From: an uncultured Pseudomonadota bacterium | Lineage (GTDB): Bacteria; Pseudomonadota; Gammaproteobacteria; Steroidobacterales; Steroidobacteraceae | Length of the DNA: 64,000 nucleotides | Direction of reading: 5' to 3' | Assembly: GCA_903868595.1 (NCBI GenBank) | Contig: CAIPVV010000010.1 | Coordinates: 38,076 to 102,075, forward strand | In this document: positions 40,877 through 50,138 of the stretch, one piece after another | How the letters are laid out: each line of letters starts with the position of its first letter | Position numbering within the stretch: position 1 is the stretch's first letter | The notes under the pieces: generated by a model | What the model was told of the DNA's origin: nothing | Databases searched by the model: none | Seen by the model: only the letters and a program-made list of their open reading frames with translations | Made by a program: the position numbers and the translations under genes

Positions 40877-42328
40877 ATGACTTGGCGTACCAAGCCCCTC
40901 GCGCTGATCCTTGCGACTGCAGAGAGAAAGGGGCTTAAGCGCCAACTGGGAGCGTTCCAGCTCATGATGCTGGGCATCGGGGCCGTGATCGGCACCGGCA
41001 TCTTCGTGCTCACTTCCGTGGCCGCCAACAAGGCGGGCCCCGGCATGATGTGGTCGTTCGTGATCGCCGCCGTGGTCTGCTTGCTGACCGCCCTGATTTA
41101 CGCCGAGATCGCCTCGATGGTGCCGGTCTCCGGCTCCGCCTATACCTACTCCTACGCCGTGCTCGGGGAGACCGTGGCCTGGATGGTCGGGTGGGCGCTG
41201 ATCCTGGAGTACGCGGTGGCCGCGGGCGCCGTGGCCGTTGGCTGGTCGGGCTACATCAACGGCTTCCTGCAGAGCGTGGGCTACGGCCTGCCACCGTCGC
41301 TGACCGCCGGTCCCGCCGACACCACCACCCTGCCGGACGGCACCCAGGTGGCCGGCGTGTTCAACCTGCTGGCCTTCCTGATCTCCCTGTTCGTCACCTG
41401 GATCCTGGTGATCGGTACCTCCCACAGCGCCAAGTTCACCGCCGTGCTGGTGGTGGTGAAGATCGCCGCGCTGACGGCCTTCATCCTCATCGCGCTGCCG
41501 GCGGTGAACACTGCCAACTTCGCCCCGCTGCTGCCCAACGGCTGGGGAACGCCGCTGTCGGGCGTCGGGGTTCTGGGGGCCGCAGCCTCTATATTCTTTG
41601 CGTACGTCGGCTTTGACGCGGTTTCCACTGCGGCGGAGGAGACCACCAACCCCAACCGCAACATCCCCATCGGACTGATCGGCTCGCTGGTGGTCTGCAC
41701 GATCTTCTACCTGCTGGTGGCCTACGCTGCCACGGGTGCGGTCGGCGCCCAGCCGGGCGGGGAGCTCTCGCAGTCCAAGGAGCCGCTGGCCTTCGTGCTG
41801 CGTCACCTGGGCTGGCCGCACGTCGGCAACTGGGTGGCGGCGGCGGCCATCGTGGCCCTGCCGTCGGTAGTGCTGATGATGATGTTCGGCCAGACGCGCA
41901 TCCTCTTCACGATGTCGCGCGATGGGCTGATGCCGGGGATCTTCTCGCGGGTGCACAAGCGCTTTCACACGCCGCACGTGGTCACGATGATCACAGGCAC
42001 GGCGGTTGCGCTGTTCGCCGGCCTCTTCCCGGTTGGTGCGCTGGCGGATATCTCCAACTCCGGCACGCTGTTCGCGTTCGGCGTCGTGGCGCTGGGTGTG
42101 ATGATCCTGCGGGTGAAGGAGCCGCACCACCCGCGGGCCTTCCGCACGCCGTTCATCTGGGTGGTGGGGCCCCTGGCGATCCTCGGCTGCGCGCTGCTGT
42201 TCGTGAGCCTGGGCGCCTACACGATCAAGCTGTTCTTCTTCTGGGCGGCCATCGGCCTGGCGCTGTACTACCTGTACGGGCGCAAGCACAGCCACCTGGC
42301 CAACGGCACCGAGCCGGACCTGAACTAA
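40877..42328 (+). CDS. APC-family amino acid permease
   Basis: A 483-residue transporter with about twelve to fourteen membrane spans. The first span has the APC signature GIGAVIGTGIFVLTSVAANK and the later consensus YTYSYAVLGETVAWMVGW, FFAYVGFDAVSTAAEETTNP (the APC FGFDxxxTxAEE motif), and DGLMPGIFSRVHKRFHTPHV. It belongs to the cationic-amino-acid/YfnA-like group (KGLKRQLGAFQLMMLGIGAV); the substrate is not certain. ATG 40877 is the correct start. A longer frame runs through terC and is not coding. Confidence 0.92.
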   Translation: MTWRTKPLALILATAERKGLKRQLGAFQLMMLGIGAVIGTGIFVLTSVAANKAGPGMMWSFVIAAVVCLLTALIYAEIASMVPVSGSAYTYSYAVLGETVAWMVGWALILEYAVAAGAVAVGWSGYINGFLQSVGYGLPPSLTAGPADTTTLPDGTQVAGVFNLLAFLISLFVTWILVIGTSHSAKFTAVLVVVKIAALTAFILIALPAVNTANFAPLLPNGWGTPLSGVGVLGAAASIFFAYVGFDAVSTAAEETTNPNRNIPIGLIGSLVVCTIFYLLVAYAATGAVGAQPGGELSQSKEPLAFVLRHLGWPHVGNWVAAAAIVALPSVVLMMMFGQTRILFTMSRDGLMPGIFSRVHKRFHTPHVVTMITGTAVALFAGLFPVGALADISNSGTLFAFGVVALGVMILRVKEPHHPRAFRTPFIWVVGPLAILGCALLFVSLGAYTIKLFFFWAAIGLALYYLYGRKHSHLANGTEPDLN

Positions 42329-42355
42329 ACGGCCCCGGGCAGGTTCGCCGGTGCC

Positions 42356-43234
42356 TTACGCCTCGCCGGCCTCGGAGGAGGCCTGGATGGCAGCCTGCGC
42401 ACGGGCTGCCACGTCCTTCAGCGCCTGCTCGTGCGCGGCCTCGCGCAGGTCGGCCGGCAGGTGAGGCGCGATCGCCTCGATCAGTCCCATGAACACCCGC
42501 GGGTTGCCGGCCACGATATTGCCGTTCTGGCGGTATTCACCGCCGTCCAGCGTGGCCACCAAGCCGCCGGCCTCGCGAATGAGCAACGTGCCGGCCGCGG
42601 TATCCCAGGCCTTCAGCCCGATTTCCCAGAACCCATCGACACGACCCGCGGCGACATACGCCAGGTCCAGCGCCGCGGCGCCCGGGCGGCGCACGCCGGC
42701 GGCGGTCTGCATGACGGTCTTGAGCATCGCCATGTAGGGGTCCAGGTAGTGCAGGTTCTCGCGGTACGGAAAGCCGGTGGCAATCAGCGCGCCCTGCAGC
42801 GTGCGCTGCTTGCTGACGCGCAGGCGACGGTTTTCCAGGTAGGCGCCGCTGCCCTTGGAGGCGGTGAAGATCTCCTGTCGCATCGGGTCGTAGACCACCG
42901 CGTGCTCGATGCGATCGCGAACCTGGCAGGCGATGGAGACCGCGAACTGCGGGAAACCGTGCATGAAGTTGGTCGTGCCATCCAGCGGATCGATGATCCA
43001 GGTGGTGTCGGCATTGCCGCTCGCGCCGCTTTCCTCCGCCAGGAAGGCGTGGTGCGGGTAGGCGGTCTTCAGGATATTGATGATCTCCGCTTCGGCATTG
43101 CGGTCGATATTCGTGACGAAATCGTTCAGCCCCTTGGTGGCGGTTTCCACGCCTTCGAAGCGGGCGAGGCCCCGGACGATGATTTCCCCGGCTTTACGGG
43201 CGGCGCGCACGGCGGTATTGACGTAGGGATGCAT
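42356..43234 (-). CDS. suhB: Inositol-1-monophosphatase family protein SuhB
   Basis: A 292-residue Mg-dependent phosphatase; in E. coli SuhB also takes part in rRNA antitermination. The metal-binding motifs are LAEESG, the Li-sensitive phosphatase core WIIDPLDGTTNFMHGFP and, near the C-terminus, GLKAWDTAAGTLLIREAGG. The N-terminus MHPYVNTAVRAARKAGEIIV matches family members, which fixes ATG 43234; an 18-residue upstream extension is not used. A 25-residue C-terminal extension is Ala/Glu-rich. It is divergent from trmJ, as in enterics. Confidence 0.95.
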   Translation of the reverse strand: MHPYVNTAVRAARKAGEIIVRGLARFEGVETATKGLNDFVTNIDRNAEAEIINILKTAYPHHAFLAEESGASGNADTTWIIDPLDGTTNFMHGFPQFAVSIACQVRDRIEHAVVYDPMRQEIFTASKGSGAYLENRRLRVSKQRTLQGALIATGFPYRENLHYLDPYMAMLKTVMQTAAGVRRPGAAALDLAYVAAGRVDGFWEIGLKAWDTAAGTLLIREAGGLVATLDGGEYRQNGNIVAGNPRVFMGLIEAIAPHLPADLREAAHEQALKDVAARAQAAIQASSEAGEA

Positions 43235-43308
43235 AGGGAGCTGCCGTGACGTAGCACTGGAAGGAGAGGCGTTAGAATACCAGAGCACCCACCGCCACCC
43301 CCCAAACG

Positions 43309-44067
43309 ATGCGCCCCTTACCCATTCGATTCGTCCTGCTCGACACCAGCCACCCCGGCAACATCGGGGCGGTCGCCCGCGCCATGAAGAACATGGGCCT
43401 TAGGGATCTGGTGCTGGTGAACCCGCGCCTGTTCCCCGATCCGGAGGCCACGGCCCGCGCCTCGGGGGCTGACGACGTGCTGGCGGGGGCGCGCGTCACG
43501 AGCACGCTGGCCGAGGCGCTGGAGGGCTGCGGCTTCGTCATGGCCACCACCGCGCGCGAGCGCGACCAGGTCTTCCGGGTCTACGAGGCGCGCGAGGCGG
43601 CCCTGCGGGTGGTGGAGGAGGCGCGCAGCGCCCCCCCGGGGGGCGCTGCGGCCGTGCTGTTTGGCACGGAGCGCTTCGGGCTGACCAACGAGCAGCTGCA
43701 GTCCGCGCACGCGTTGCTGCGCATCCCCGCCAACCCGGAATACGAGTCGCTGAACCTGGCGATGGCCGCCCAGCTGATCGCGTACGAGACGCTGATGGCG
43801 CGCCGGGCCGCCGAGCCCATGGCGCCGGTGGAGCGCGAGGTGCCGCTGGCGACGCCGGCGGCGATGGACCGCCTCTACATCCACCTGCAGCAGGTGATGG
43901 ACGAGGTGGACTTCCGGGATCGCACGCAGAGCGGCATCCACCTGATGAACCGCATCCGGCGATTCCTGAACCGCGCGGAACTGGACGCCAACGAGGTGAA
44001 CATCCTGCGCGGCTTCCTCACCTCGGTGCAGAACAAGCGGCGCGCCGCGGGCGGTGGCACGCCGTGA
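43309..44067 (+). CDS. trmJ: tRNA (cytidine/uridine-2'-O-)-methyltransferase TrmJ
   Basis: A 252-residue SPOUT-class enzyme methylating position 32 of the tRNA anticodon loop. Recognised by IRFVLLDTSHPGNIGAVARA, MKNMGLRDLVLVNPR, FGTERFGLTNEQL and the knotted SAM-site segment IPANPEYESLNLAMAAQLIA, plus a C-terminal helical extension ending MNRIRRFLNRAELDANEVNI. Its stop overlaps the next gene by 4 bases. The codons for RSAPPGGAAA contain a perfect 13-bp-arm GC palindrome (43624-43650). Confidence 0.95.
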   Translation: MRPLPIRFVLLDTSHPGNIGAVARAMKNMGLRDLVLVNPRLFPDPEATARASGADDVLAGARVTSTLAEALEGCGFVMATTARERDQVFRVYEAREAALRVVEEARSAPPGGAAAVLFGTERFGLTNEQLQSAHALLRIPANPEYESLNLAMAAQLIAYETLMARRAAEPMAPVEREVPLATPAAMDRLYIHLQQVMDEVDFRDRTQSGIHLMNRIRRFLNRAELDANEVNILRGFLTSVQNKRRAAGGGTP

Positions 44068-45551
44068 CGCAGGGCTGCGCCTACCTGGACTACGCGGCCA
44101 CGACGCCGGTGGACCCGCGCGTGGCGGCGTTCCTGTCGCAGGTTCTGGCCGAAAACCTCGGGAATCCCGGTGCCACTCATTCCCCGGGGCGCCGGGCGGC
44201 CGCGCTGATCGCGCAGGCGCGTACGCGCGTGGCCGCGCTCATTGGCGCCGCGCCCCAGGACCTGGTGTTCACGTCCGGTGCCACCGAGTCCAACAACCTG
44301 GCGATCCTGGGGCACGTGCGTGGCGAGCGCGCCGCGCGGCGCCAGGGCGGGCACGTGCTCACCCTGGCGACCGAGCACAAGTCGGTGCTCGCGCCGGTAC
44401 GCCGGCTCGAGCACGACGGACTGGCCGTGAGCCTGCTGCGTCCGGATGCGGCCGGTCTGCTGTCGCCGCAGGCGCTGGCCGCGGCGCTGCGCCCCCAGAC
44501 CCTGCTGGTCACGCTGCTGCATGCCAATAACGAGACGGGCGTCGTGCAGGACATCCCGGCTCTGGCTGCTGTCTGCCAAGAGCGGGGCGTCGCGCTGCAC
44601 GTGGATGCCGCGCAGAGCGCCGGCAAGCTGCCCCTGGGCGTGGCCGGGATCGACTACCTCTCGTTCACGGCCCACAAGCTGGGCGGTCCGCAGGGCGTGG
44701 GCGCCCTGTACGTCGCCCCGCATCGGTACGTGACGCTGGAGCCGCAGCTTATCGGCGGCGGGCAAGAGCGGGGCCTGCGCTCCGGCACCCCCGCCACCCA
44801 TCAGATCGCGGCGTTCGGGCTGGCCTGCGAGCTGGCGGCGGCGGAGCGGGAGGGCAATGCCCGGCGGCTGGTCGGCCTGCGCGAGCGCCTGCTGCAGGGC
44901 CTGCAGGACCTGCCCGGCGTACTCCTGAATGGCGATCCCGTTCGGCGCCTGCCGGGCATCCTCAATCTCTCGTTCCCGGGAGTGGAGGGCGAGAGCCTCT
45001 ACAGCGGCCTGGCGGAGCTGGCGCTGTCGACCGGCTCGGCCTGCAACTCCAGCAGTGGCGAGCCCTCCTATGTGCTGCGCGCACTGGGCCGCGATACCCA
45101 GCTGGCCCAGAGTTCGCTGCGCTTCAGCCTGGGTCGAGGCACCACCCCGGCGGAGATCGATACCGCGATTGCTGCGGTGCGACGGGAGTTGCTGCGGCTG
45201 CGGGCCCTCTCCCCGGCGCAGCCGCCGCCGGTGGGTGACTGGCTCGCCCAGGGCGTCCGGGTCGTCACCGGGGAGGCGGGGGAGACCCGCCTGGGGACGT
45301 GGGTGCGGCTGCTGCTGGGCGTGGACGGGGAGTTCGTGAAAGCGGCACGGTTCCAAGCCTACGGATGCCCCCATACTCTGGCGGCGTGCCAGGCGTTGGT
45401 GGCACAGCTGCCGGGCCGCCACCGGGCGGCGCTGCAGCCGGGCTCCCCGGAGCAGTGGCGCGGCGCCGTCGGCGCACCGGTTGAAAAGTTGGGCAGGATG
45501 CTCATTATCGAGGATGCGCTGCGCGCTTTGCAGGACGCCTGGTTGAACTGA
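44064..45551 (+). CDS. Cysteine desulfurase fused to a degenerate IscU-like scaffold domain
   Basis: A 495-residue protein. Residues 1-385 are an IscS/NifS-type PLP enzyme: [40 protein letters not shown], the PLP lysine K205 in [12 protein letters not shown] and the persulfide cysteine C327 in [20 protein letters not shown]. Residues about 395-495 resemble IscU/Nif[22 protein letters not shown] aligns to the second scaffold cysteine (C435 here), but residues aligned to the first and third ligands (in E. coli C37 and C106) are not cysteine; the third reads [12 protein letters not shown]. It follows suhB/trmJ, where enterics carry iscRSUA, and is translationally coupled to trmJ. Confidence 0.85.
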   Translation: MTQGCAYLDYAATTPVDPRVAAFLSQVLAENLGNPGATHSPGRRAAALIAQARTRVAALIGAAPQDLVFTSGATESNNLAILGHVRGERAARRQGGHVLTLATEHKSVLAPVRRLEHDGLAVSLLRPDAAGLLSPQALAAALRPQTLLVTLLHANNETGVVQDIPALAAVCQERGVALHVDAAQSAGKLPLGVAGIDYLSFTAHKLGGPQGVGALYVAPHRYVTLEPQLIGGGQERGLRSGTPATHQIAAFGLACELAAAEREGNARRLVGLRERLLQGLQDLPGVLLNGDPVRRLPGILNLSFPGVEGESLYSGLAELALSTGSACNSSSGEPSYVLRALGRDTQLAQSSLRFSLGRGTTPAEIDTAIAAVRRELLRLRALSPAQPPPVGDWLAQGVRVVTGEAGETRLGTWVRLLLGVDGEFVKAARFQAYGCPHTLAACQALVAQLPGRHRAALQPGSPEQWRGAVGAPVEKLGRMLIIEDALRALQDAWLN

Positions 45552-45580
45552 TTACCCTTCACTGGAGTCTGAATACCCAC

Positions 45581-45904
45581 ATGGCCATCTCGCTAACCCC
45601 CTCGGCAGCCGAACGCGTGAAGTCCTTCCTGGCCGCCCGCGGCCACGGCGTGGGCCTGAAGCTGGGCGTGCGCAAGACGGGCTGCTCGGGCTTTGCCTAC
45701 GTGATCAACTATGCGGACGAAGTTGCCCCCCAGGACATGGTCTTCGAGGAGCATGGCGTGAGGGTCTACGTCGACCCCGACAGCCTCAAGCTGATCGACG
45801 GCACGACGGTGGATTTCGTCAAGCACGGCCTCAACGAGGCGTTCCGGTTCCAGAACCCCAATGTGCGCGGCGAGTGCGGCTGTGGCGAGAGCTTCAGCGT
45901 CTGA
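45581..45904 (+). CDS. iscA: Iron-sulfur cluster assembly protein IscA
   Basis: A 107-residue A-type carrier that passes Fe-S clusters to target proteins. The three ligands are C35 in [13 protein letters not shown] and the GECGCGESF pair at the C-terminus. The segment [23 protein letters not shown] fits the IscA group. It lies 29 bases downstream of the desulfurase fusion, so the two are an abbreviated isc operon; iscR, iscU, hscB, hscA and fdx are absent here. Confidence 0.94.
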   Translation: MAISLTPSAAERVKSFLAARGHGVGLKLGVRKTGCSGFAYVINYADEVAPQDMVFEEHGVRVYVDPDSLKLIDGTTVDFVKHGLNEAFRFQNPNVRGECGCGESFSV

Positions 45905-46025
45905 AGTCCCGCGGCGCGATAAATAAATTTCCTTGAAAATCGGGCACTTCCGCTTCACCGCGGATTGCCGTCGGTAGCCCGGAACAGGTAGACTTCCGCA
46001 CTTTTCACAAGGCGGAGTTCCCCTC

Positions 46026-46454
46026 ATGGCGCTTGAGCGCACCCTGTCCATCGTCAAGCCCGACGGCGTTGCTCGCAACCTCATCGGCCAGGTCTACACG
46101 CGTTTCGAGAAGGCCGGTCTTCGGATCGTCGCCGCTCGCATGCTGCACCTCTCCCAGGCACAGGCCGAAGCCTTCTACGCCGTCCACAAGGCGCGTCCGT
46201 TCTATGGCGAGCTGGTCGCCTACATGACGTCCGGCCCGGTCATCGCGCAGGTCCTGGAAGGCGAGAACGCCGTTGCCGCCCACCGCGAGATCATGGGTGC
46301 CACCGATCCGAAGAAGGCTGCCCCGGGCACGATCCGCGCGGACCTGGCCGAGAGCATCGAGCACAACGTGGTGCACGGTTCCGACTCGGCCGAGAACGCC
46401 GCCGTGGAGATCGCGTTCTTCTTCAGCACGACCGAGATCTGCCCGCGCGGCTGA
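46026..46454 (+). CDS. ndk: Nucleoside diphosphate kinase
   Basis: A 142-residue enzyme keeping nucleoside triphosphates in balance. Start [20 protein letters not shown], then [20 protein letters not shown] and the catalytic histidine in [20 protein letters not shown]. Length is standard for bacteria. A GGCGGAG ribosome site precedes ATG 46026. It heads the ndk-rlmN-pilF-rodZ-hisS-yfgM-bamB-der set. Confidence 0.97.
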   Translation: MALERTLSIVKPDGVARNLIGQVYTRFEKAGLRIVAARMLHLSQAQAEAFYAVHKARPFYGELVAYMTSGPVIAQVLEGENAVAAHREIMGATDPKKAAPGTIRADLAESIEHNVVHGSDSAENAAVEIAFFFSTTEICPRG

Positions 46455-46461
46455 TCAGAGC

Positions 46462-47580
46462 ATGTCCGTCGAACGCGTCAACTTGCTGGGTCTTACCCGT
46501 CCCCAACTCGAGGCCTGGGTCCTTGAGCGTGGTGGCAAGGCCTTTCGCGCGCGCCAGTTGTTTCACTGGCTCTACAAGCGTGGCGAATCGCAGTTTGATG
46601 CGATGACGGACCTGGCAAAGGACTTCCGAGCACAGCTCAATGCTGAGGCGGAAGTCCGCTTGCCGGAGATCGTCACGCGCCAGGATGCCTCCGACGGCAC
46701 CATCAAGTGGATGCTCAAGGCCGACCAGGCGCAGGGCTTCGAGATGGTCTACATCCCGGAGACGGACCGCGGCACGCTGTGCATCTCCTCGCAGGTCGGC
46801 TGCGCCATGGACTGCAGCTTCTGCTCCACCGCGCAGCAGGGCTTTAACCGCAACCTGAGTCCCGCTGAGATCGTCGGCCAGGTGTTCCTGGCCCACAAGG
46901 AGCTGGGATTCAAGGCTGGCGATAACCGCATCATCAGCAACATCGTGATGATGGGCATGGGCGAGCCGCTCGCCAATTTCCGCAACGTCATTCCTGCCAT
47001 CCGCATCTTGCTGGATGACCTGGGACTGGATTTCTCGCGCCGCCGCCTTACGCTCTCCACGAGCGGGCTGGTGCCGCAAATGTACAAGCTGGCCGAGGAG
47101 ACTAACGTCGCACTGGCCGTGTCGCTGCACGCGCCCGACGATGAGCTGCGCAGCCAGCTGGTGCCGGTTAACCGGCGCCACCCGATTGCCGAGCTGCTGG
47201 CAGCGTGCTGGCACTATATCGATGAGCAAAATGGCCGCAGTGTCACGTTCGAGTACGTGATGCTGGAGGGCGTCAACGATTCTCCGGCGCAGGCTCGCGC
47301 CCTGGCGCGGCTGCTCAAGGGGCATCCGGCGAAGGTGAACCTCATTCCCTTCAACCCCTTCCCCGGCACCAGCTACCGCCGCTCCAGCATGCAGGTCATC
47401 GAGGCTTTCCGCGACCAGGTGCTCAAGGGTGGGGTCATGGCGACGATTCGCAGAACACGTGGCGATGACATCGACGCAGCCTGCGGCCAGTTGGTGGGAC
47501 GCGTGATCGACCGCACCACGGTGCGGCTGGGCGCCAAGCGCATTGGCGTGGTGGCCGAAGCCGCCGGGGCACAGCCGTGA
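46462..47580 (+). CDS. rlmN: Dual-specificity 23S rRNA/tRNA adenine C2-methyltransferase RlmN
   Basis: A 372-residue radical-SAM enzyme that methylates A2503 of 23S rRNA and A37 in some tRNAs. The radical-SAM cluster motif is C114xxxC118xxC121 (GCAMDCSFCSTAQQGFNR); MGMGEPLANF and the methyl-carrier cysteine in RRTRGDDIDAACGQL near the C-terminus are present. ATG 46462 starts 7 bases after ndk. Its stop overlaps the pilF start by 4 bases. Confidence 0.96.
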   Translation: MSVERVNLLGLTRPQLEAWVLERGGKAFRARQLFHWLYKRGESQFDAMTDLAKDFRAQLNAEAEVRLPEIVTRQDASDGTIKWMLKADQAQGFEMVYIPETDRGTLCISSQVGCAMDCSFCSTAQQGFNRNLSPAEIVGQVFLAHKELGFKAGDNRIISNIVMMGMGEPLANFRNVIPAIRILLDDLGLDFSRRRLTLSTSGLVPQMYKLAEETNVALAVSLHAPDDELRSQLVPVNRRHPIAELLAACWHYIDEQNGRSVTFEYVMLEGVNDSPAQARALARLLKGHPAKVNLIPFNPFPGTSYRRSSMQVIEAFRDQVLKGGVMATIRRTRGDDIDAACGQLVGRVIDRTTVRLGAKRIGVVAEAAGAQP

Positions 47581-48350
47581 CGCGCGCACTGCACCTCGCC
47601 GCCGCGCTACTGCTGGCGGCGGGACTTGCCGCCTGCGTGCACACGATCGACGGGGTCGTCGGCACCAAGACCTCCGACAAGGACGCGGCCCATGCCAACG
47701 TCCAGCTGGGCGTGGCCTACATGCAGCAGGGCCAGATGGCCCTGGCCAAGGAGAAGCTGGAGCGTGCCGCCAAGCAGGCGCCCAACAGCGTCGAGGTGCA
47801 CACCTCGCTGGCCTTCCTGTACGAGCGCCTGGACCACCCGGCGCAGGCGGAGGCGGAGTACGAGCGCGCGCTGCGCATCTCGCCGGGCAATAGCGATGTC
47901 GCCAACAACTACGCCGTGTACCTGTGCCGCACTGGCAAGGTCGACAAGGCGCTGAAGAATTTCGACATGGCCGCCAAGGACCGTCTGTATTCGACGCCCT
48001 GGGCGGCGCTGACCAATGCCGCGGTATGCCTGCGCAGCGTCCAGCGCGCGCCGGAGGCGGTCAATTACCTGGAGCGGGCGCTGCAGCAGCGCCCGAACTA
48101 CTCCAACGCCGTCTTTGAACTGGCGGACCTGCAGCTGGAGCTGGGCTCCCCGGGCGTGGCCGGCCAGGTCGTTGACCGCTATTTGGCGATGGGGATCGCT
48201 TCCCCGGACGTGCTGCTGGTAGGGGTGCGCGCGGCGCTGGCGCGCGATGACCGCCCGGCCGCACAGGTCTATGCGCGGCGCCTGCGCCGCGACTTTGCCG
48301 AATCCGTGCAGACCAAGGCACTGCCGCAACTGCTCGGCGATCGGGGCTAA
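47577..48350 (+). CDS. pilF: Type IV pilus biogenesis/stability lipoprotein PilF (PilW)
   Basis: A 257-residue outer-membrane lipoprotein that helps the PilQ secretin assemble. The signal ends in a lipobox (LLLAAGLAAC), followed by HANVQLGVAYMQQGQMALAK and at least four more TPR units (VEVHTSLAFLYERLDHPAQA, DVANNYAVYLCRTGKVDKAL, TNAAVCLRSVQRAPEAVNYL, FELADLQLEL). The order rlmN-pilF-rodZ is conserved in gammaproteobacteria. The start is GTG 47577. Confidence 0.92.
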   Translation: MTRALHLAAALLLAAGLAACVHTIDGVVGTKTSDKDAAHANVQLGVAYMQQGQMALAKEKLERAAKQAPNSVEVHTSLAFLYERLDHPAQAEAEYERALRISPGNSDVANNYAVYLCRTGKVDKALKNFDMAAKDRLYSTPWAALTNAAVCLRSVQRAPEAVNYLERALQQRPNYSNAVFELADLQLELGSPGVAGQVVDRYLAMGIASPDVLLVGVRAALARDDRPAAQVYARRLRRDFAESVQTKALPQLLGDRG

Positions 48351-48354
48351 CACT

Positions 48355-48789
48355 ATGCCGAATACACAGATACCGGACGCCGACGTCGCGGCGTCTACCG
48401 CGGCGCCGACGCTGCGCATCGGGGAGACGCTGAGGGCGGCGCGCGAGAAACGCGGCGCGAAGCTCACCGAGGTGGCGGAGCGCCTGCGGCTGGACCTGGC
48501 GGTCATCCAGGCCCTGGAAGAGGAGCGTTTTGATTCGCTGGGTGCGCCGGTCTACGTGCGCGGCCATCTGCGCCGCTATGCCGACTACCTGGGCGAGGCC
48601 AATGGGCCGCTGCAAGCGCTCTACGCGGGACTACAGGAGTCCGGTGTGGAGCCCGACCTGACCCAGGCGCCGCGCGCCATGGGCCGCCACCGGCCCAGGA
48701 GCCTCCTGTGGCCCATCGTGCTGCTCGTGGGCGCCGTGGTACTGATCAGCATCGTTTGGTGGGGCCTTGGCGCGCAGCCGGCTCCCTGA
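48355..48789 (+). CDS. RodZ-like helix-turn-helix membrane protein, short form
   Basis: A 144-residue protein with the RodZ cytoplasmic HTH domain (RIGETLRAAREKRGAKLTEV, LRLDLAVIQALEEERFDSLG, APVYVRGHLRRYADYLG) and one membrane span (LLWPIVLLVGAVVLISIVWW, about 118-138). RodZ normally continues for 150 or more residues into the periplasm; here the protein ends six residues after the span. RodZ links MreB to the elongation machinery at the inner membrane. Synteny with pilF and hisS supports the identity, and no frameshift or extra reading frame for the missing part is visible before hisS. Confidence 0.85.
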   Translation: MPNTQIPDADVAASTAAPTLRIGETLRAAREKRGAKLTEVAERLRLDLAVIQALEEERFDSLGAPVYVRGHLRRYADYLGEANGPLQALYAGLQESGVEPDLTQAPRAMGRHRPRSLLWPIVLLVGAVVLISIVWWGLGAQPAP

Positions 48790-48818
48790 CAAGACTTCGA
48801 GAATCGAGGCCGATTAAG

Positions 48819-50123
48819 TTGGAAAAGAGTTTTCTCGTGCAGGCCGTTCGCGGCATGAATGACGTGCTGCCCGAGCAGATCGGTGGCTGGCAGCTGCTTG
48901 AGCGCGTGACGCGCGAGCTGTTTGCCGCCTATGGCTTCGAGGAGATGCGCGTCCCGCTGGTGGAGAACACCGCGCTGTTCAAGCGCGCGATCGGCGAGTT
49001 CACCGATATCGTCGAGAAGGAGATGTACACCTTCACGGATTCCGGTGGCGATAGCCTCACGCTGCGTCCGGAAGGCACGGCAGGCGTGGTGCGCGCGGCG
49101 ATCACCAACGGGCTGCTGCGCGGCGCGCGCCTGAAGCTGTGGACGTCCGGCCCGATGTTCCGCCACGAGCGGCCGCAGAAGGGCCGCTATCGCCAGTTCC
49201 ACCAGATCGACGTGGAAGCCATCGGCTTCGCAGGTCCCGATGTCGACGCGGAGTTGATCGCGATGACCGCGCGGCTGTGGCGCCAGCTCGGCATCACGCG
49301 CGTGAAGCTCAAGCTCAACTCCCTGGGCACCAGCCAGTCGCGCCGCGCCTACCGCGAGAAGCTTGTCGCCTACTTCCGCCAGCACGAGTCCGTGCTGGAC
49401 GCGGACAGTCGTCGCCGCCTGGAGGGCAACCCGCTTCGAATCCTCGACAGCAAGAATCCGGAGATGCAGGCGGTCGTATCCGCTGCGCCGCTGCTGACCG
49501 ACCACCTGGATCCGGAATCGCGCGAGCATTTCGACGCCCTGTGCGCGATGCTGGCTGCCTCCGGCATCGACTATGTGCTGGATCCGCGCCTGGTGCGCGG
49601 CCTGGACTACTACTCGCGCACGGTTTTCGAGTGGGTCACCGATGCGCTCGGCGCGCAGGATGCCATCTGCTCGGGCGGACGCTACGATGGGCTGATCAAC
49701 CAGCTGGGCGGGGATGCGACGCCGGCCATCGGCTTTGCGATGGGCGTGGAGCGCGTGGTGGAGCTGATCTCGCAGGCCGGCATGCCGCTCACCCAGCCCC
49801 CGCCGGATGTCTACGTCATCACCAGCGGCGAGCGCGCCCAGCGCAACACGCTGGCGTTGGTGGAGAAGATCCGCGACGAGCTGCCCCAGGTGCGACTGCA
49901 CGTGAACCTGGGCGGCGGCAACTTCAAGGCACAGTTCCGCCGGGCCGACAAGAGCGGCGCGCCGCTCGCGCTGATCCTGGGCGATGGAGAATTTGAGCGC
50001 GGCGTCGCAGCGCTGAAACCTTTGCGGCAGGAAACGGGTCAGAGCGAATGCCCGCTGTCGGAGTTGACCGCTCGCATCCCGGCGATCCTCAAGGATCTGG
50101 CCGGTCTTTCACACGCAGGCTAA
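48819..50123 (+). CDS. hisS: Histidyl-tRNA synthetase
   Basis: A 434-residue class II synthetase. Motif 1 region [17 protein letters not shown], motif 2 [20 protein letters not shown], the histidine-A motif [19 protein letters not shown], motif 3 [17 protein letters not shown] and a C-terminal anticodon domain ([20 protein letters not shown]). The start codon is non-ATG: TTG 48819 with GAGG nine bases upstream gives [12 protein letters not shown], or GTG 48837 gives a start at VQAVRG. The gene ispG that usually lies between rodZ and hisS in enterics is missing. Confidence 0.95.
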   Translation: MEKSFLVQAVRGMNDVLPEQIGGWQLLERVTRELFAAYGFEEMRVPLVENTALFKRAIGEFTDIVEKEMYTFTDSGGDSLTLRPEGTAGVVRAAITNGLLRGARLKLWTSGPMFRHERPQKGRYRQFHQIDVEAIGFAGPDVDAELIAMTARLWRQLGITRVKLKLNSLGTSQSRRAYREKLVAYFRQHESVLDADSRRRLEGNPLRILDSKNPEMQAVVSAAPLLTDHLDPESREHFDALCAMLAASGIDYVLDPRLVRGLDYYSRTVFEWVTDALGAQDAICSGGRYDGLINQLGGDATPAIGFAMGVERVVELISQAGMPLTQPPPDVYVITSGERAQRNTLALVEKIRDELPQVRLHVNLGGGNFKAQFRRADKSGAPLALILGDGEFERGVAALKPLRQETGQSECPLSELTARIPAILKDLAGLSHAG

Positions 50124-50138
50124 CGAGGGATACGCAAG

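Noticed and set aside
39394..41046. 550-codon minus-strand frame across secF and terC
   Set aside because: Spans two real genes and an intergenic region; no motif.
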